DNA of 64,000 nucleotides from NCBI RefSeq assembly GCF_040869045.1, contig NC_090322.1, positions 80,127,675 through 80,191,674 of the forward strand. Direction: 5' to 3'. A program made the translations under genes and the position numbers. The notes beneath the pieces are model-generated. The model was not told the origin of the DNA. It searched no databases and saw only the letters and a program-made list of their open reading frames with translations. This DNA comes from Eurosta solidaginis. Taxonomy: Eukaryota; Arthropoda; Insecta; Diptera; Tephritidae. The stretch's first letter is position 1. Each line of letters starts with the position of its first letter. Positions 19,972 through 31,024 of this stretch are shown piece after piece.

Positions 19972-22066
19972 ATGTATTTAAATTTTGCAAACTTAACACT
20001 ACCTAAGGCTTTTGTGAAAATGTCTGCAACATTGGAATTAATTTTAATAATTTCAATTTTTCCACTTTTTAAGTTTTCATTTACAAAATGGTAATGAAAT
20101 TCATGTGTTTTGAATTTTTTGTAAAATTTCCATAATTTGCAATAGATATTGCTCCTGAATTATTTCAAATATCTTTATTGGCTTACAAGCTTTTGTAAAC
20201 ACATCTTCAGTTATATTAAGTAAGTGAATAATTTCTGTTACAGCTTCTGATATGGCAACATACTCAGCCAAGGTTGAGGATTTTGTTACACATTTTTGTT
20301 TCTTAGATTTCCAATAAATAGCATTTCCGAGCAATCTTATAACATAACCAGTGCTGGATTTTCTATCTACAACATCTCCTGTAAAATCTGCGTCCACATA
20401 ACAGTCAATTATATCTGCACTTTCATTTTTATAATATTTCAGTGTAGCATTTTTTGTTAAATACAAATACTTAAGCACCACGCAAGGCGTACTTAAAATG
20501 TTTTTCATTACAACAATTTTGGTATTTACTTAAGAAATTTACACTATAAGCTATGTGTGGTATTGTGCCGGAACTTATGTACAATAGCGCACCGATTAAG
20601 TTTCTGTACTTTACATCTTCATTTAGTGCGGACTGTTCCAATTTCAAATTTTCTTCCATTGGTGACTTACACAGTTTTGCATTTTCAATATTATACCGTT
20701 TCGCTAAAGTTTCTATATACTTTTCTTGACTTAAAACCATAATGTCGTTTGTACCGAATTCATATTCAATATCAATTCCGGTATATGTTTTCACTTTTCC
20801 CATATCTTTCATTTTAAATTTCCTTCTAAGCTTGTTTTTAATATTCATTATTTCTTTCGTATCTTCACAAGAAATCAATAGGGGGACTCATGAAAGCATA
20901 TAAACTTATAAGGTGTAAAATTATATCCATTTACACACGCTGTTATATGAACGCACCTAGTAATACTCTTGATAAACTTGATTGTTTATCGGCTGTATTG
21001 TTGCCGAACAACATTTTTTTGATTGTTATACAAATTAAAAAATGCCATGATTAAGTGAAAAATCAAAACTAAAACGTCTTTACTAAGATATACTTGTAAA
21101 TGACTTGCTAATTTTGGAGATTTCTGATGAAAATGCCTGCTGTAATGACTGCAAGGTTGCATTCCTTTGAGTTTACCGCGTTTACACAATGAAATGTGCG
21201 CGTAAATTTATACAAATTGTATAAATGATTTTTCATACAAAATTTGAAAGCTCGTTTACGCACTAGATAAATTTATACGTTTACACACTATATAAGGCAT
21301 TTATACGGTTACATGAGTCCCCCTAATATGTCATCTACGAATAATAGCAAATACGTATTATAATGTTTTTCGTTTTTTACATACAAACAATAATCATATT
21401 TACACCCTCGAAAATAGAGGGTCTATAGGAATTTGTTAACACATTCATACCAAGCACGAGAGCTTTATTTTAATCCATACAGGGATTTTTTTAATTTATA
21501 TACCTTTTCAGATGTATCTTTAAATCCTATTGGCTGTTTTATATAGACTTCTGATAATAAATTTCCGTTTAAAAAATCTGTCTCCACGTTCATCTGATGG
21601 ACTTCTTAACTCTTTTGACAACAATAATTTCAGTGTTTGCATTTTAGCAACCGGAGAATAAGTATTATCAACTCCCTCTTTTTGTTGAAACCCTTTTACA
21701 ACTAATCTAGCTTTATACTCATAGTTTGGTTTTTTTCGGTATTCCCACTTAACATCTAAAACGTTTTTGTCATATGGTTTCTCTACAAGCTCCCACGTGT
21801 TATTCTCCTTCAAGCTTTCCATTTCCCGGTTCATTGCGTCTATCGATTTCCGTGCTTCATTGCATGATACCGCCTCCTGGTAGGTGAGAGGATTCGTTGC
21901 ATCGCAGAAATCAGCTCCTATGCAATAGTATCCAAATTTTTCGCCAAACCTTTTTGGTGCTTTTATTTGTCTTTTTGTTGTTCTTTGATTATGTTAGTCT
22001 TCATTGTTTTCACTATCTTCATTCTTTTCGTTGCTATAGTTTATTTCTTCACACGTCTCGTTGCTT
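19972..22066 (-). pseudogene. copia RT and RNase H, interrupted by a TA-flanked MITE
   Basis: Minus-strand order: FGEKFGYYCIGADF and NREMESLKENNTWELV (RT entry, 21520-22000), YKARLVVKGFQQKEGVDN, KSLYGLK, then FVDDI cut by a MITE at 20881-21323. After the MITE come ISCEDTKE, MGKVKTYTGIDIEY, CKSPMEENLKLEQ, YRNLIGALLYISSGT (20471-20878). RNase H follows (DCYVDADFTGD, KSSTGYV, QKCVTKSSTLAEYVA; 20101-20508), ending ADIFTKALGSVKFAKF near 19985. Frameshifts and stops abolish function. The 5' end is cut by the Jockey-type LINE at 22080. Confidence 0.92.
20881..21323. mobile_element. 443-bp MITE at a TA site in copia RT
   Basis: Terminal inverted repeats start GGGGGACTCATG. TA is present on both sides (20879-20880 and 21324-21325). 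Ignoring the insert and one TA rejoins the RT catalytic region FVDD to the following LLISCED. TA duplication suggests the Tc1/mariner superfamily. No ORF of note. Confidence 0.85.
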
Positions 22067-22079
22067 TCCGATTTCAATT

Positions 22080-23546
22080 GTTGTTGTTGTTGTAGCAATG
22101 TTTCGCCCCACGTAATAGCCGCGACCGATCACAAATTGTCATCAATATCCTCTAACAGGAGTCCTAGGAAACTTGCTGTTTCAACAGGGGTGGACCATAA
22201 TGAAAGAGGTGTTAGAGGCGTTGGTTCCACATTACAATTAAAGAGATGGTTGGTGTCATGTGGGGACACATTGCAATTTAAGAGATATTTAAGAGTTTAA
22301 CCTGTTACAGTATCCAGAACGAAGTTGAGCCAGAGTAACTCGCGTTTCCCTGGGGAGTATGCGTCCTCTTCCGCAAGTTTTGGGTACTGTTCCCTAAGTA
22401 CTGGATTCACCGGGCAAATCCTGGCATAAAAGTCCGACGCCTGTTTGTGGAGTTCACCAAGGACGTGCTTGTGTTTTTTTGCTTCATACGGCTGAGTTCT
22501 CAGGTGCCGTATTTCCTCGAAATGCTTACAGAGATAACTCCGTAAGTCCCTAGGCGGTGCTGGCTCATCTATCATATGTCTGTTGGGATGCCCAGGTTTC
22601 TGGGTATTCAACAGGAACTGTTTGGTTAGCATCTCATTTCTCTCCCTGATGGGGGGTATTCTCGCCTCATTATGTAGATGTTGTTCTGGGGACATATGAC
22701 GACAGCCCGTGGCGGTTCTAAGCGCAGTATTTTGGCAGGCCTGTAGCTTATTCCAGTGGGATATTTTTATGCTTGGCGACCATATAGAGGACGCATAGCA
22801 TGCAATCGGCTGGAAAATTGCTTTGTAAGTGATAATGAGCATTTCTTTGTCTTTTCCCAAAGTACTCCCAGCAAGGGATTTGAGGATTTTATTACGGCTC
22901 TGGATTTTCGGTACAATTGCGGCTGCGTGCTCACCAAAATGTAGATCCTGATCAAACGTCACACCCAAGATTTTGGGGTGTAGGACTGTCGGTAGCATAG
23001 TGCCATCGACGTGGATGTTCAAAATGGTCGACATTTGGGACGTCCATGTTATAAGGTCGCGGAGGATTTAGTCGGTGATAATGCCAGGTTTCTCGAGGCG
23101 AAAAAAATGGATAGATCAGGGAGGTGGCCGTTTATTCTGTTGCAAAGCTTATCGATCCCTGGGCCTGGGCCTGTGGGCATTATTGTGCAGTCATCGGCGT
23201 AGGAAACGATAGTAACTCCTTCTGGTGGCGAAGGTAGCTTAGATATGTAGAAATTAAACAAAAGTGGGGATAGGACACCACCCAGTTGCATCCCCTGTTT
23301 AATTTTTCTTGGTTTTGATGTTTCATTTCTAAATTTTACCGATGCCTGACGACCACCCAGATAATTTGCGGTCCAACTTTTAAGACATGGGGGAAGGCTA
23401 TACCTTTCCAGGTCTTGCAGTAACGTGCCATGGTTGACCGTATCAAAAGCGTTTGATAGGTCTAGCGCTACGAGTACTGTTCTATGGTGGGGGTTTTGAT
23501 TTAAACCGCATTTTACCTGGTTGCTGATGGCATTTAGCGCGGTGGT
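22080..23546 (-). pseudogene. LINE 1 ORF2, C-terminal part (RT fingers to C-terminal domain)
   Basis: From right to left: HHRT-like region, LPPCLKSWTANYLGGRQAS (approximate), GGVLSPLLFNFYISKL and YADDCTIM (catalytic YADD, 23049-23291). Then MSTILNIHVDG ... HPKILGVTFDQDLHF and a long C-terminal region with NKLQACQNTALRTATGC, KQFLLNTQKPGHPNRH and DEPAPPRDLRS (22297-23034), followed by ~200 bp of 3' end. A frameshift separates the two ORFs near 23040. The family is annotated as jockey-like in tephritid genomes (recalled). Confidence 0.9.
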
Positions 23547-23699
23547 TAGGCTAGGTTAGGTTGAACTGGCCGGTCCATGAGGACCTCACATAGACTGATT
23601 GAGTCCGTAGTGTTACCAGAAGTATGTTTTAACGACCAAACTGAAAAACCCTATCAAAAGCCAAATAACTCCGTCCTCTTGGCAAATACTAGAAGCTTC

Positions 23700-24192
23700 C
23701 TAGGACTTAAACCAATTGCTGCTTCTAGAGACTGACAGCTGTATCACTCCTAATAGCTGGAGTCTTAGCCTGGCAAGTGCAGGACACGAGCACAGAACGT
23801 GCTCGATCGTTTCCCCCTCCAACCCGCACTTCCTACATCTGTTATCACTGACCAAGCCTAATTTAAAGGCATGTGACGCTAGAAGGCAGTGTCCAGTCAG
23901 AATACCCGTCATGAGTCTACAGTCCTCTCTTTTTAATGATAGAAGCAACTGTGTTAGTCTAAGTGTGTAAGACCTACACATAATCTTCGATACTTTACAG
24001 CCCCGCGCTTGAACCCACGCCTTTCCCGCTTGGTCGATCATGTGCACCTCTCTCCTTCGCTTGATCTCGCCCAATCTAGTTGGGACGTCTACGGAGCAAG
24101 CCTCAAGGGATGCGCCCTCTTTAGCTAGTTCGTCCGCTTTTTCATTCCCATCTATTCCCATATGCCCTGGTACCCAATATAGATGTATGCTT
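23700..24192 (-). pseudogene. LOA-type LINE: end of RNase H and C-terminal region
   Basis: HLYWVPGHMGIDGNEKADEL contains the last RNase H motif (HxGxxGNExAD). It is followed by a basic helical region and a cysteine/histidine cluster RCRKCGLEGETIEHVLCSC. The upstream half of RNase H is at 43029-43331, on the other side of the gypsy element. Ends with NWFKS at 23700. Confidence 0.88.
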
Positions 24193-25902
24193 TGTACCGT
24201 AGTACAAGGCAGCAAGCCTCCTTTTTTTATTTTCTTAGTTCTATCCCCTGCTGCATTTACTTTTTTTTCGTATCCCGTTTAGATAAGCACCACTGTTTCT
24301 AGTTACCAAAAATTGCTTCACAAAGCATCTGTCAAAAACAGGTGATATTGAACTCATTTATCGACCCATCTGAGCAAGGTAGGTCAAGAGCTATTTCCGT
24401 CATAAGCTCTCGATCTTTTCCTATGGAGTTTCGGAGCAGTAAACATAGTGGTCGTGGTCAAGTTTCCTTGCTTTTTTTCAAACATATAGAAAATTGGAGT
24501 AAACTTTTAGACCTCCAAAATTTTACATATTTTGAACATTTAAGTAGTGTGGCATATAATAAAATCAACTAAGTCTGATTCCATATAAAATTTGACTATT
24601 TTGTGTTTGATTCAAACAAAAATAATGGATTAATTAGCCAAGTTCTCGCGATCAAATAGAGCAGTCCAGTCCACCTTGAGCAGAAATACGTACATGATAT
24701 CTACGGTAAGTATTAATGTTTTATTTAAACAATTAAACCATTTTACCCCCCCTGTCTAACATTAAATTGTGTGGTGTGAAAAGTCAAAGTAAAAATTCTA
24801 ACATAGCGGTATCGGTTTCTTCCGCAGATTTTCTTCTCAAGAAAACGAGCACCACATTTCTCTGAAAATTCATTTGCCAACTTATTTTGCATTATATGCA
24901 TGTGGGTTGCTTGTGCGAATCGCAAGCAACCCTCCCTTTTACTTCACCCGCATTCCGCTTCCACGGTGATAAGCTTCAATTCATCACCAGTTCCTGAAAA
25001 TCTACATGCCCATGATCTTCATCTAGGCCGTACATAAAATCTCGTCTTAACATACATACGTTCATCATCGTTGGAGTCTTCAAAACCCCAAATCATATAA
25101 GGAAATGTGAATTATAAAACTAAAGTTAAAAATTAGATTTTTAATCTACATACACATAATACATATACATATCTATAATGTAAAGTTGTTTAAGAGTTTC
25201 AACTCAAACTCGAAGAAATGAGTTCCTCTCCTTCGTTAGTTTAGGTTTAGATACAAAAATTTAGATACATAAAATGTTGCAGAGAAACTGGAATTAATTT
25301 TATAAAAGTTAATGAAATAACTAGTATAGCAGCCAGGCTTAAAGAAAATCCTGCATAGATTTCGGTCCCTTTATTTTTACGAGCCGCTGTAACTTAAGTT
25401 AGCCAATTTCGAAAAGTTGGTCCAAATGCATTACTTACCAAACTGTAGTTAGGCAAACGCAACATATAATATTTTTTTGTTGTTTTTGCTGCACAGCAGA
25501 CTCTCAAGCATTTCTGCGATCAAATTCATGTGAGTGAAGTGGACATGTTTGAGAGAGCGGTATGGTGCAATATTAACAAATTTTGTATGACATTTTTCGA
25601 TGCAACCAATTGCTAACATTTACACGTTGCGGTTAAATAGTTTTTGGTATGGTATTACTTAGAGGGAGCTTTTTTGTATGACTTATAGATATTCCTTTAA
25701 CTGAGTTCTCTCCGTAACACTTTAATATTTTTAAGCATGGTTGCCAATATTTGCGGTTAGCTAATATTATTAAGACATTTTCTTTTGATAATTTAAACAA
25801 TTATATTTTGTAATTGGCTTAGGAAATATTTTAGTTCTTATTTAAGGAATGAAAACACAACTCTCCAAGCAAGAAGGCCTTCGACGCTAGGTAGAAAAGC
25901 TA

Positions 25903-25946
<44 letters not shown>

Positions 25947-26859
25947 TCTATTTGTTATTGACTAATGCCCCATATACCCATGAGAATTTACCAATTTTTT
26001 AATATTTTCGTTTTGATCATACATACATATTTATATATCCACTCAAATGCCTGTACATACATATGCATGTACATATGTACATAAATAGATATTAATATAC
26101 AAAATGAAGCTTCCTTTTCTTCAAACATACAATCTTAGTGTAAAATACATTTTTTTTATTTTTGCATATGTGTAATGATATGCGAGCATACATTTTTACA
26201 TACATATGTATATTCATCTTCAGTGGTAAGATACTATTCAGTGCGCACGCAGGAATGATTACTGTTCTATGATGTCATTTTTTTATACTTTCTTTCATAC
26301 TACTTTCTCTTGTTCAAAATCAAAGCCGATTTTGTGAGTTAAGTTCAGGTCAACTAGGCGAAAACTAAACAAACTTGTATAATGCATTGAATTTGTGAAT
26401 GATAATTATTAATGTGTACATAATTTTGTTTTACTTTGGTTTGTGACATGGGAGGTTAGTGGTAATATAACGGGGCCTCAATAACATCCATGAGGCCAAT
26501 GGTAGGGCGGGTACAAAGGCAGCCACCAAACGTTGCAACAACTAGCTGCCAAGCATAAAGGTAAGTTGAGGTGTATCGGGTTGGCGAAGTGTGGCATGCA
26601 AGTGCGTTTGTTTTTTTTTTTTTGTTTTATATTTTCCTTTTGGTTGAATATCCCCAGTGTGCAAAATAAATTATCCTGTTTGACCATTGACTGGGGAGAG
26701 CAGTGCTGTGTGATGACCATGTATAAGAATTCACGAAGCTGAAGCTCCGGGCCTAAACGCCAGTGCACACGCCGTGGTCATTGCACCTTGCCACAAGCAC
26801 TGCTGCTCTTTAGTCCGTGAATGTGCCTATCGCACACTCAGTCGATGGATATCATAACA
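24193..26859 (+). repeat. gypsy 5' LTR (2667 bp)
   Basis: Begins TGTACCGTAGTACAAGG and ends ATCATAACA. It matches 40680-42989 throughout except for indels. It carries about 260 bp near 24540-24800 and ~110 bp near 26260-26370 that the 3' copy lacks, and a longer TA microsatellite (25906-25944). No ORF above 90 codons is convincing. Confidence 0.93.
25906..25944. repeat. (TA)n microsatellite in the 5' LTR
   Basis: About 19 TA units. The corresponding site in the 3' LTR (about 42165-42178) has only about 7, a length difference that arose after insertion. Confidence 0.9.
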
Positions 26860-26865
26860 GATAAA

Positions 26866-27766
26866 ATGGCGCCAAACGTGGGGCCCAATAGAGGAAAGTA
26901 ACTTTTGTGTGCTTTTGTTAAATATTGGCTCCACATACATGATTCACTCATTGAATCAAATAGTCTGTCTGCTTTGGAATTTTTTTATTAGGTTAATATT
27001 TTATAAATTTTTGATTTTTGTTTTCGATTGTTGTTGTTTCAAACAGTTTTGTAGGCTAGATGCCTTGAGATGCGTACCGCGTTAAGGCTTCGTATTTAAG
27101 CATGACACTTCTTTTGGTTTTGTGCAAAAATACGCGATACACTTTCTGGAATTTTCGTCATTAAGGCTAAATGCCAATTGACTTACCAGGTATTCACTTT
27201 TGCTACAATCCAAAAGAAAAAAATATGCAAATAGTAAGGTACATCTCGAACTCATTGTCGAGATGCCAGTATTGAGATGCGAGTATTTGAGAAAGAATAT
27301 ATATATTTATATTGTATATTTCGGAAATTATGGTTGTATATCAAATAAATCACAACCGATATTTCTTTCTTAAAAATGTTGCATGCCACAACACACCATG
27401 ACATTATGCCCTTACTTACACCTTTGTGCCACATTACCACTACAGAGACTCCCATGGTCTCAAACCAAGTTTCTTTTGATGATTTTTGTTTTTTTGATAG
27501 ATAACCTTTTCGCGTTTAATTACAAGCGGAAAAGATATAATTATTTTGATTTTTGTTGAGTTTACTTTAATAGAAAGTTTTTTTGCGTTTAAGGACATAA
27601 CAAGCGGATAAGCTTCTAATATTTTTGGTGATTTTTTTTATTGGTTTTCTCAAAAACAATTCTGTTTGCGTTAAACTATTTTTTTAACACTGCGTTAAAG
27701 GGTCATATCTTTTTTTTTTTGCGAGTGCAAATATACATATACTTTATTTTTTATTTTTTTGGGAAC
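26866..27766 (+). other. PBS and leader of the Osvaldo/Ulysses-like gypsy
   Basis: The leader of ~900 bp starts with the primer-binding site at 26866. It is T-rich with no conserved ORF. Two similar stretches (GAGAAAGTTTTTTTGCGTTTAA-like around 27500-27600) suggest local duplication. Confidence 0.7.
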
Positions 27767-29202
27767 ATGCCATTTCGTCACAGCGATGAACACACTCCTT
27801 TGCGGGTTAGATGTTTTCTATGTAGGAAGGCTTTTACGAATAGGGATAACATTCTAACTACCGCGTGTGATCACCGCTTCCACCGAAACTGCCTATTGTC
27901 GTGGCTTAAGAACAATTCTTCTTGTCCACTCTGTAGAGCTCCTTGCCGCAGTAGGGAATTTAATCAGAATATATATAACACTAGATTGTTGAAGACAATG
28001 TCTCAGGGCAACGCAGGTAATACCAGTGGCAGTGGGAATCTGCATAAGTCCCATAGGTAAGGGCAACAAGAGCTGCAACAAGGAGCAGCAAATGGTGATA
28101 GCTTGTCAGCTAAAGGAGCGCATGGAGATGACGTACCGCCGGCAAATGATTATGAAGCTCGCATCAGAAACATGGTTTCAGCAATTGTGTCTGCGAGGTC
28201 AGCAACGGTTTTTGAGGATTTGGAAAATCGCGTAGCCCAAATAGTATAGGCGAGGATAGAAAACACCTTATCCAGTCTTTTAGAGCGGTTAAATATAAAC
28301 CCTGCTCAACAAGTCCCTGTAGGCAATGATATAACTCAGCCAGCTAACTTATCTGCTGCTCAACACCTACCAAATAGGTATACATCAGTGTGGCCTAGAG
28401 ATGCACCTCCATTGCCAAATCAAAGTAGTACTGATTTTCATTACCAGATTGGCCAAATTCGATTGAGCGAATTGTCCACTGTTCCGTATACGAGTAGAAT
28501 AGCGCATCTAATTTCTAGTTGGGATGTAAAGTTCGACGGCACTTCTCGTCTATCAGCCGATAGTTTCTTGTCCCGAATAGAGTTACTTGTGATAGACACA
28601 CTTAATGGTAATTTTAATATCTTGTGCGAACACATACAATGTCTGTTTGTGAATGAGGCCAAAGACTGGTACTGGCGTTACCGTAGGTCGGTAGAACGAA
28701 TTACCTGGCTAGCCCTTTGCCAAGCTTTGAGGACTAATTTTCAGCAGCATAGGAGTGATTTCGAGATAAAGGAGTTAATTCGCGCGCGTAAGCAAGGTCA
28801 AAATGAATGTTTTTATGAATTCCATAACGCCATATTGAAAATCGCGGAACCTCTTGAAACACCACTTTCAGAGGTAGAGTTACTCGAAATTCTCAAACAT
28901 AATTTACGGCTATGTCTTTGGCAACAACTTCTTTTTGTACCAACTAATTCTGTAGCAGAGTTGCGCCGACTCTGTTTGAAAGGCGAGAGTCTTGCTAACG
29001 AAATTGCTAAGACCACACCCTTTCTCAAACGAACAGCTCTTGACCATTACCAAAAAGGCAAGTGAATGAAGCCTACCTTGACTTAGAACTACATGAGGAA
29101 GCAATAGCGCAAAGCGAATTTGCTCAAGTAGAAGCTGTTTCTCAGCCAGCTACCAAATTAAAACCTGGTTGCTGGAACTGCAACAAAGAGGGACATAGAT
29201 AC
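27767..29202 (+). pseudogene. gypsy gag with an N-terminal RING-H2 finger
   Basis: ATG at 27767 opens a frame with a cysteine/histidine pattern CFLC ... CDHRFHRNCLLSWL ... CPLC (residues 19-65), the C3H2C3 arrangement of RING-H2 fingers. A frameshift after residue 97 leads to an acidic/Gln-rich linker, a stop at about 28246, then a capsid-like region (28388-29065: HLISSWDVKFDGTSRLSADS, AKDWYWRYRR, ELIRARKQGQNECF). Another frameshift leads to the first zinc knuckle CWNCNKEGHRY, cut by BEL at 29203. The missing end (YDC) is at 35710. RING-H2 usually indicates E3 ubiquitin ligase activity; what it does in a Gag is unknown. Confidence 0.85.
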
Positions 29203-29681
29203 TGTTTGGTTACGCCTGCACTGTCTACAGCAGAACCATTAGCTGTTGGCTTGCTGGGCACTGCCGAAAACGGAACAATGCTAGCAGCACAGTCCAGTTA
29301 ATATAATATGACAAACTCCACTCTAAATTAATACATTTTACATATGTACATACATACATACATTGTAAATTTCTGTGCGAAGCAATGAGAAGTCAAATTC
29401 ATTTTAGATACATACTAGCATATACATACATACGTGCATATACACAAATTTATCCAAATTAATCTCATTTATTGCTTTTGCCTTTGCTAAAGGCTCTCAT
29501 TAGTTTCACCTAACATTTACATATTTTTACTCGTTGTTCAATCGCTAATCAGAGTGCACGGGCTAAATCGAACCCGGCTGCATTTCAAATCGCTTCAATA
29601 AAATTTATACGCTTATTGGAAATTTGCATTTTTTATTTCGGCAAATTAAAATAGCCATCGAAAAGGCTCGTTGACTACACA
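29203..29681 (+). repeat. BEL/Pao 5' LTR
   Basis: Begins TGTTTGGTTACGCCTGCACT and ends TGACTACACA. Contains short ATAC/ATACAT runs around 29345-29450. Polyadenylation signal-like AATAAA is present at about 29598. Confidence 0.96.
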
Positions 29682-29996
29682 TTTTTTGGTGACCCCGACG
29701 TGATCTTTATTGTTAAATTCAAGACAATATCGAACGTCTTGATAAATATTTTTTAATATCGATTTTGTGACATAAAAGTAGCGGAGATTCGCATCTATAT
29801 ATATATATATTCCGGCTTGGGTACATGTGTCGCTGGTGGTGCATATTTTTTCAGGCAATTAAAAGCCGTTCATTTTTACCGCTACAAAATCTCGTGATTG
29901 ATTTTCATCAGGGTGCTTACCGCAGCATTTTTAATTTTAGTAGCGGAAATAAAGTTTTTTCCTGAACCTTGTCTACAACAAAATTCTTGTTTTTAA

Positions 29997-31001
29997 TTGG
30001 TAAGGTACACTGCTACGATGGCAGAAGATCTATCTGCAGAAAATAAAGTGACCTTTTATAAGCGTAAAGCACAGTCGTTTTATGTGCAAGCGCAAACAAT
30101 TGAAAACGCCATTGAAGGTGAAAAAATTGGTTTAATCAACGAAACTGAATTGAATGTGCGATTGGAACGTCTTGAACACATTAGCACTTCGTTTTGTTCA
30201 GCGCATGACATACTCGAAGAACTTGATTTTAATGAAATCGGTGGGGAGCTGCGATCAAACTTCGATGAGTTAATCATTTCACTCAGGTCTCGTATTCAGC
30301 ATGAGATTCGAAAGCGTTCATATCAAATGCCACCTTGTTCAACTATGCGCCATGACCAAACATATGAAGGGCAAACCATTATAATGCAAAGTCGGCCACG
30401 TTTACCTGAGCTGAAGTTGCCTGTTTTCAGCGGAAACTACACTGAATACACCGACTTTATCTCCATGTTTACTACCATAATCGGGAAAGATCCTGATCTA
30501 ACGGATGTCGAAAAGATGCAGCATTTGCGAACATCGCTGAAAGGGGCAGCATTAGACACCATCCGTTCGTTAGAAATCAGTGGTTCAAATTATAGTGTTG
30601 CTTTAGAACTACTTGAAAAACGTTTTAACAATAAGCGTCTTATTTTCCAGGCACACATCACTGATATTCTGGGGCTTAAGAGGGTAGAGTCTTCTTCGGC
30701 AGCTAAATTGCGTGAGCTGTCTGACAAGGTTAACGCCAACTTAAGAGCACTGCTAACAATTGGGAATTTGGAACAAATAGCGGCATGCATTGTCATACAT
30801 ATTCTTCTTCAAACGGTAGACAGTGCAACGCAGACAAAGTGGGAAGAAACTGCTCCCTTGGATGTTATACCGTCGTGCGAACAATTCACTACCTTTCTAG
30901 AGAAACGATGTCAAAAGTTGGAAAATGTTGAACACTCAGTTGCAGCAAGCACGCGCATATCTCAGGTAGAATTTCTAACACTAGTAGAAAATCTTTTATA
31001 A
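29997..31001 (+). pseudogene. BEL/Pao gag (DUF1759-type)
   Basis: The ORF starts near 29997 (a more likely start is MAEDLSAENK at 30018) and includes LPELKLPVFSGNYTEYTDF, the typical capsid motif of BEL/Pao Gag, and KMQHLRTSLKGAALDTI. It ends at a TAA at 31001, where the frame should continue into the zinc knuckle CVFCDNTDHSIYSC that now lies in the frame of the next ORF. A single frameshift near 30960 separates them. BEL elements usually encode one Gag-Pol polyprotein, so this is probably a lesion and not a programmed shift. Confidence 0.9.
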
Positions 31002-31024
31002 CAACTAACATATCTAATGGCTGT

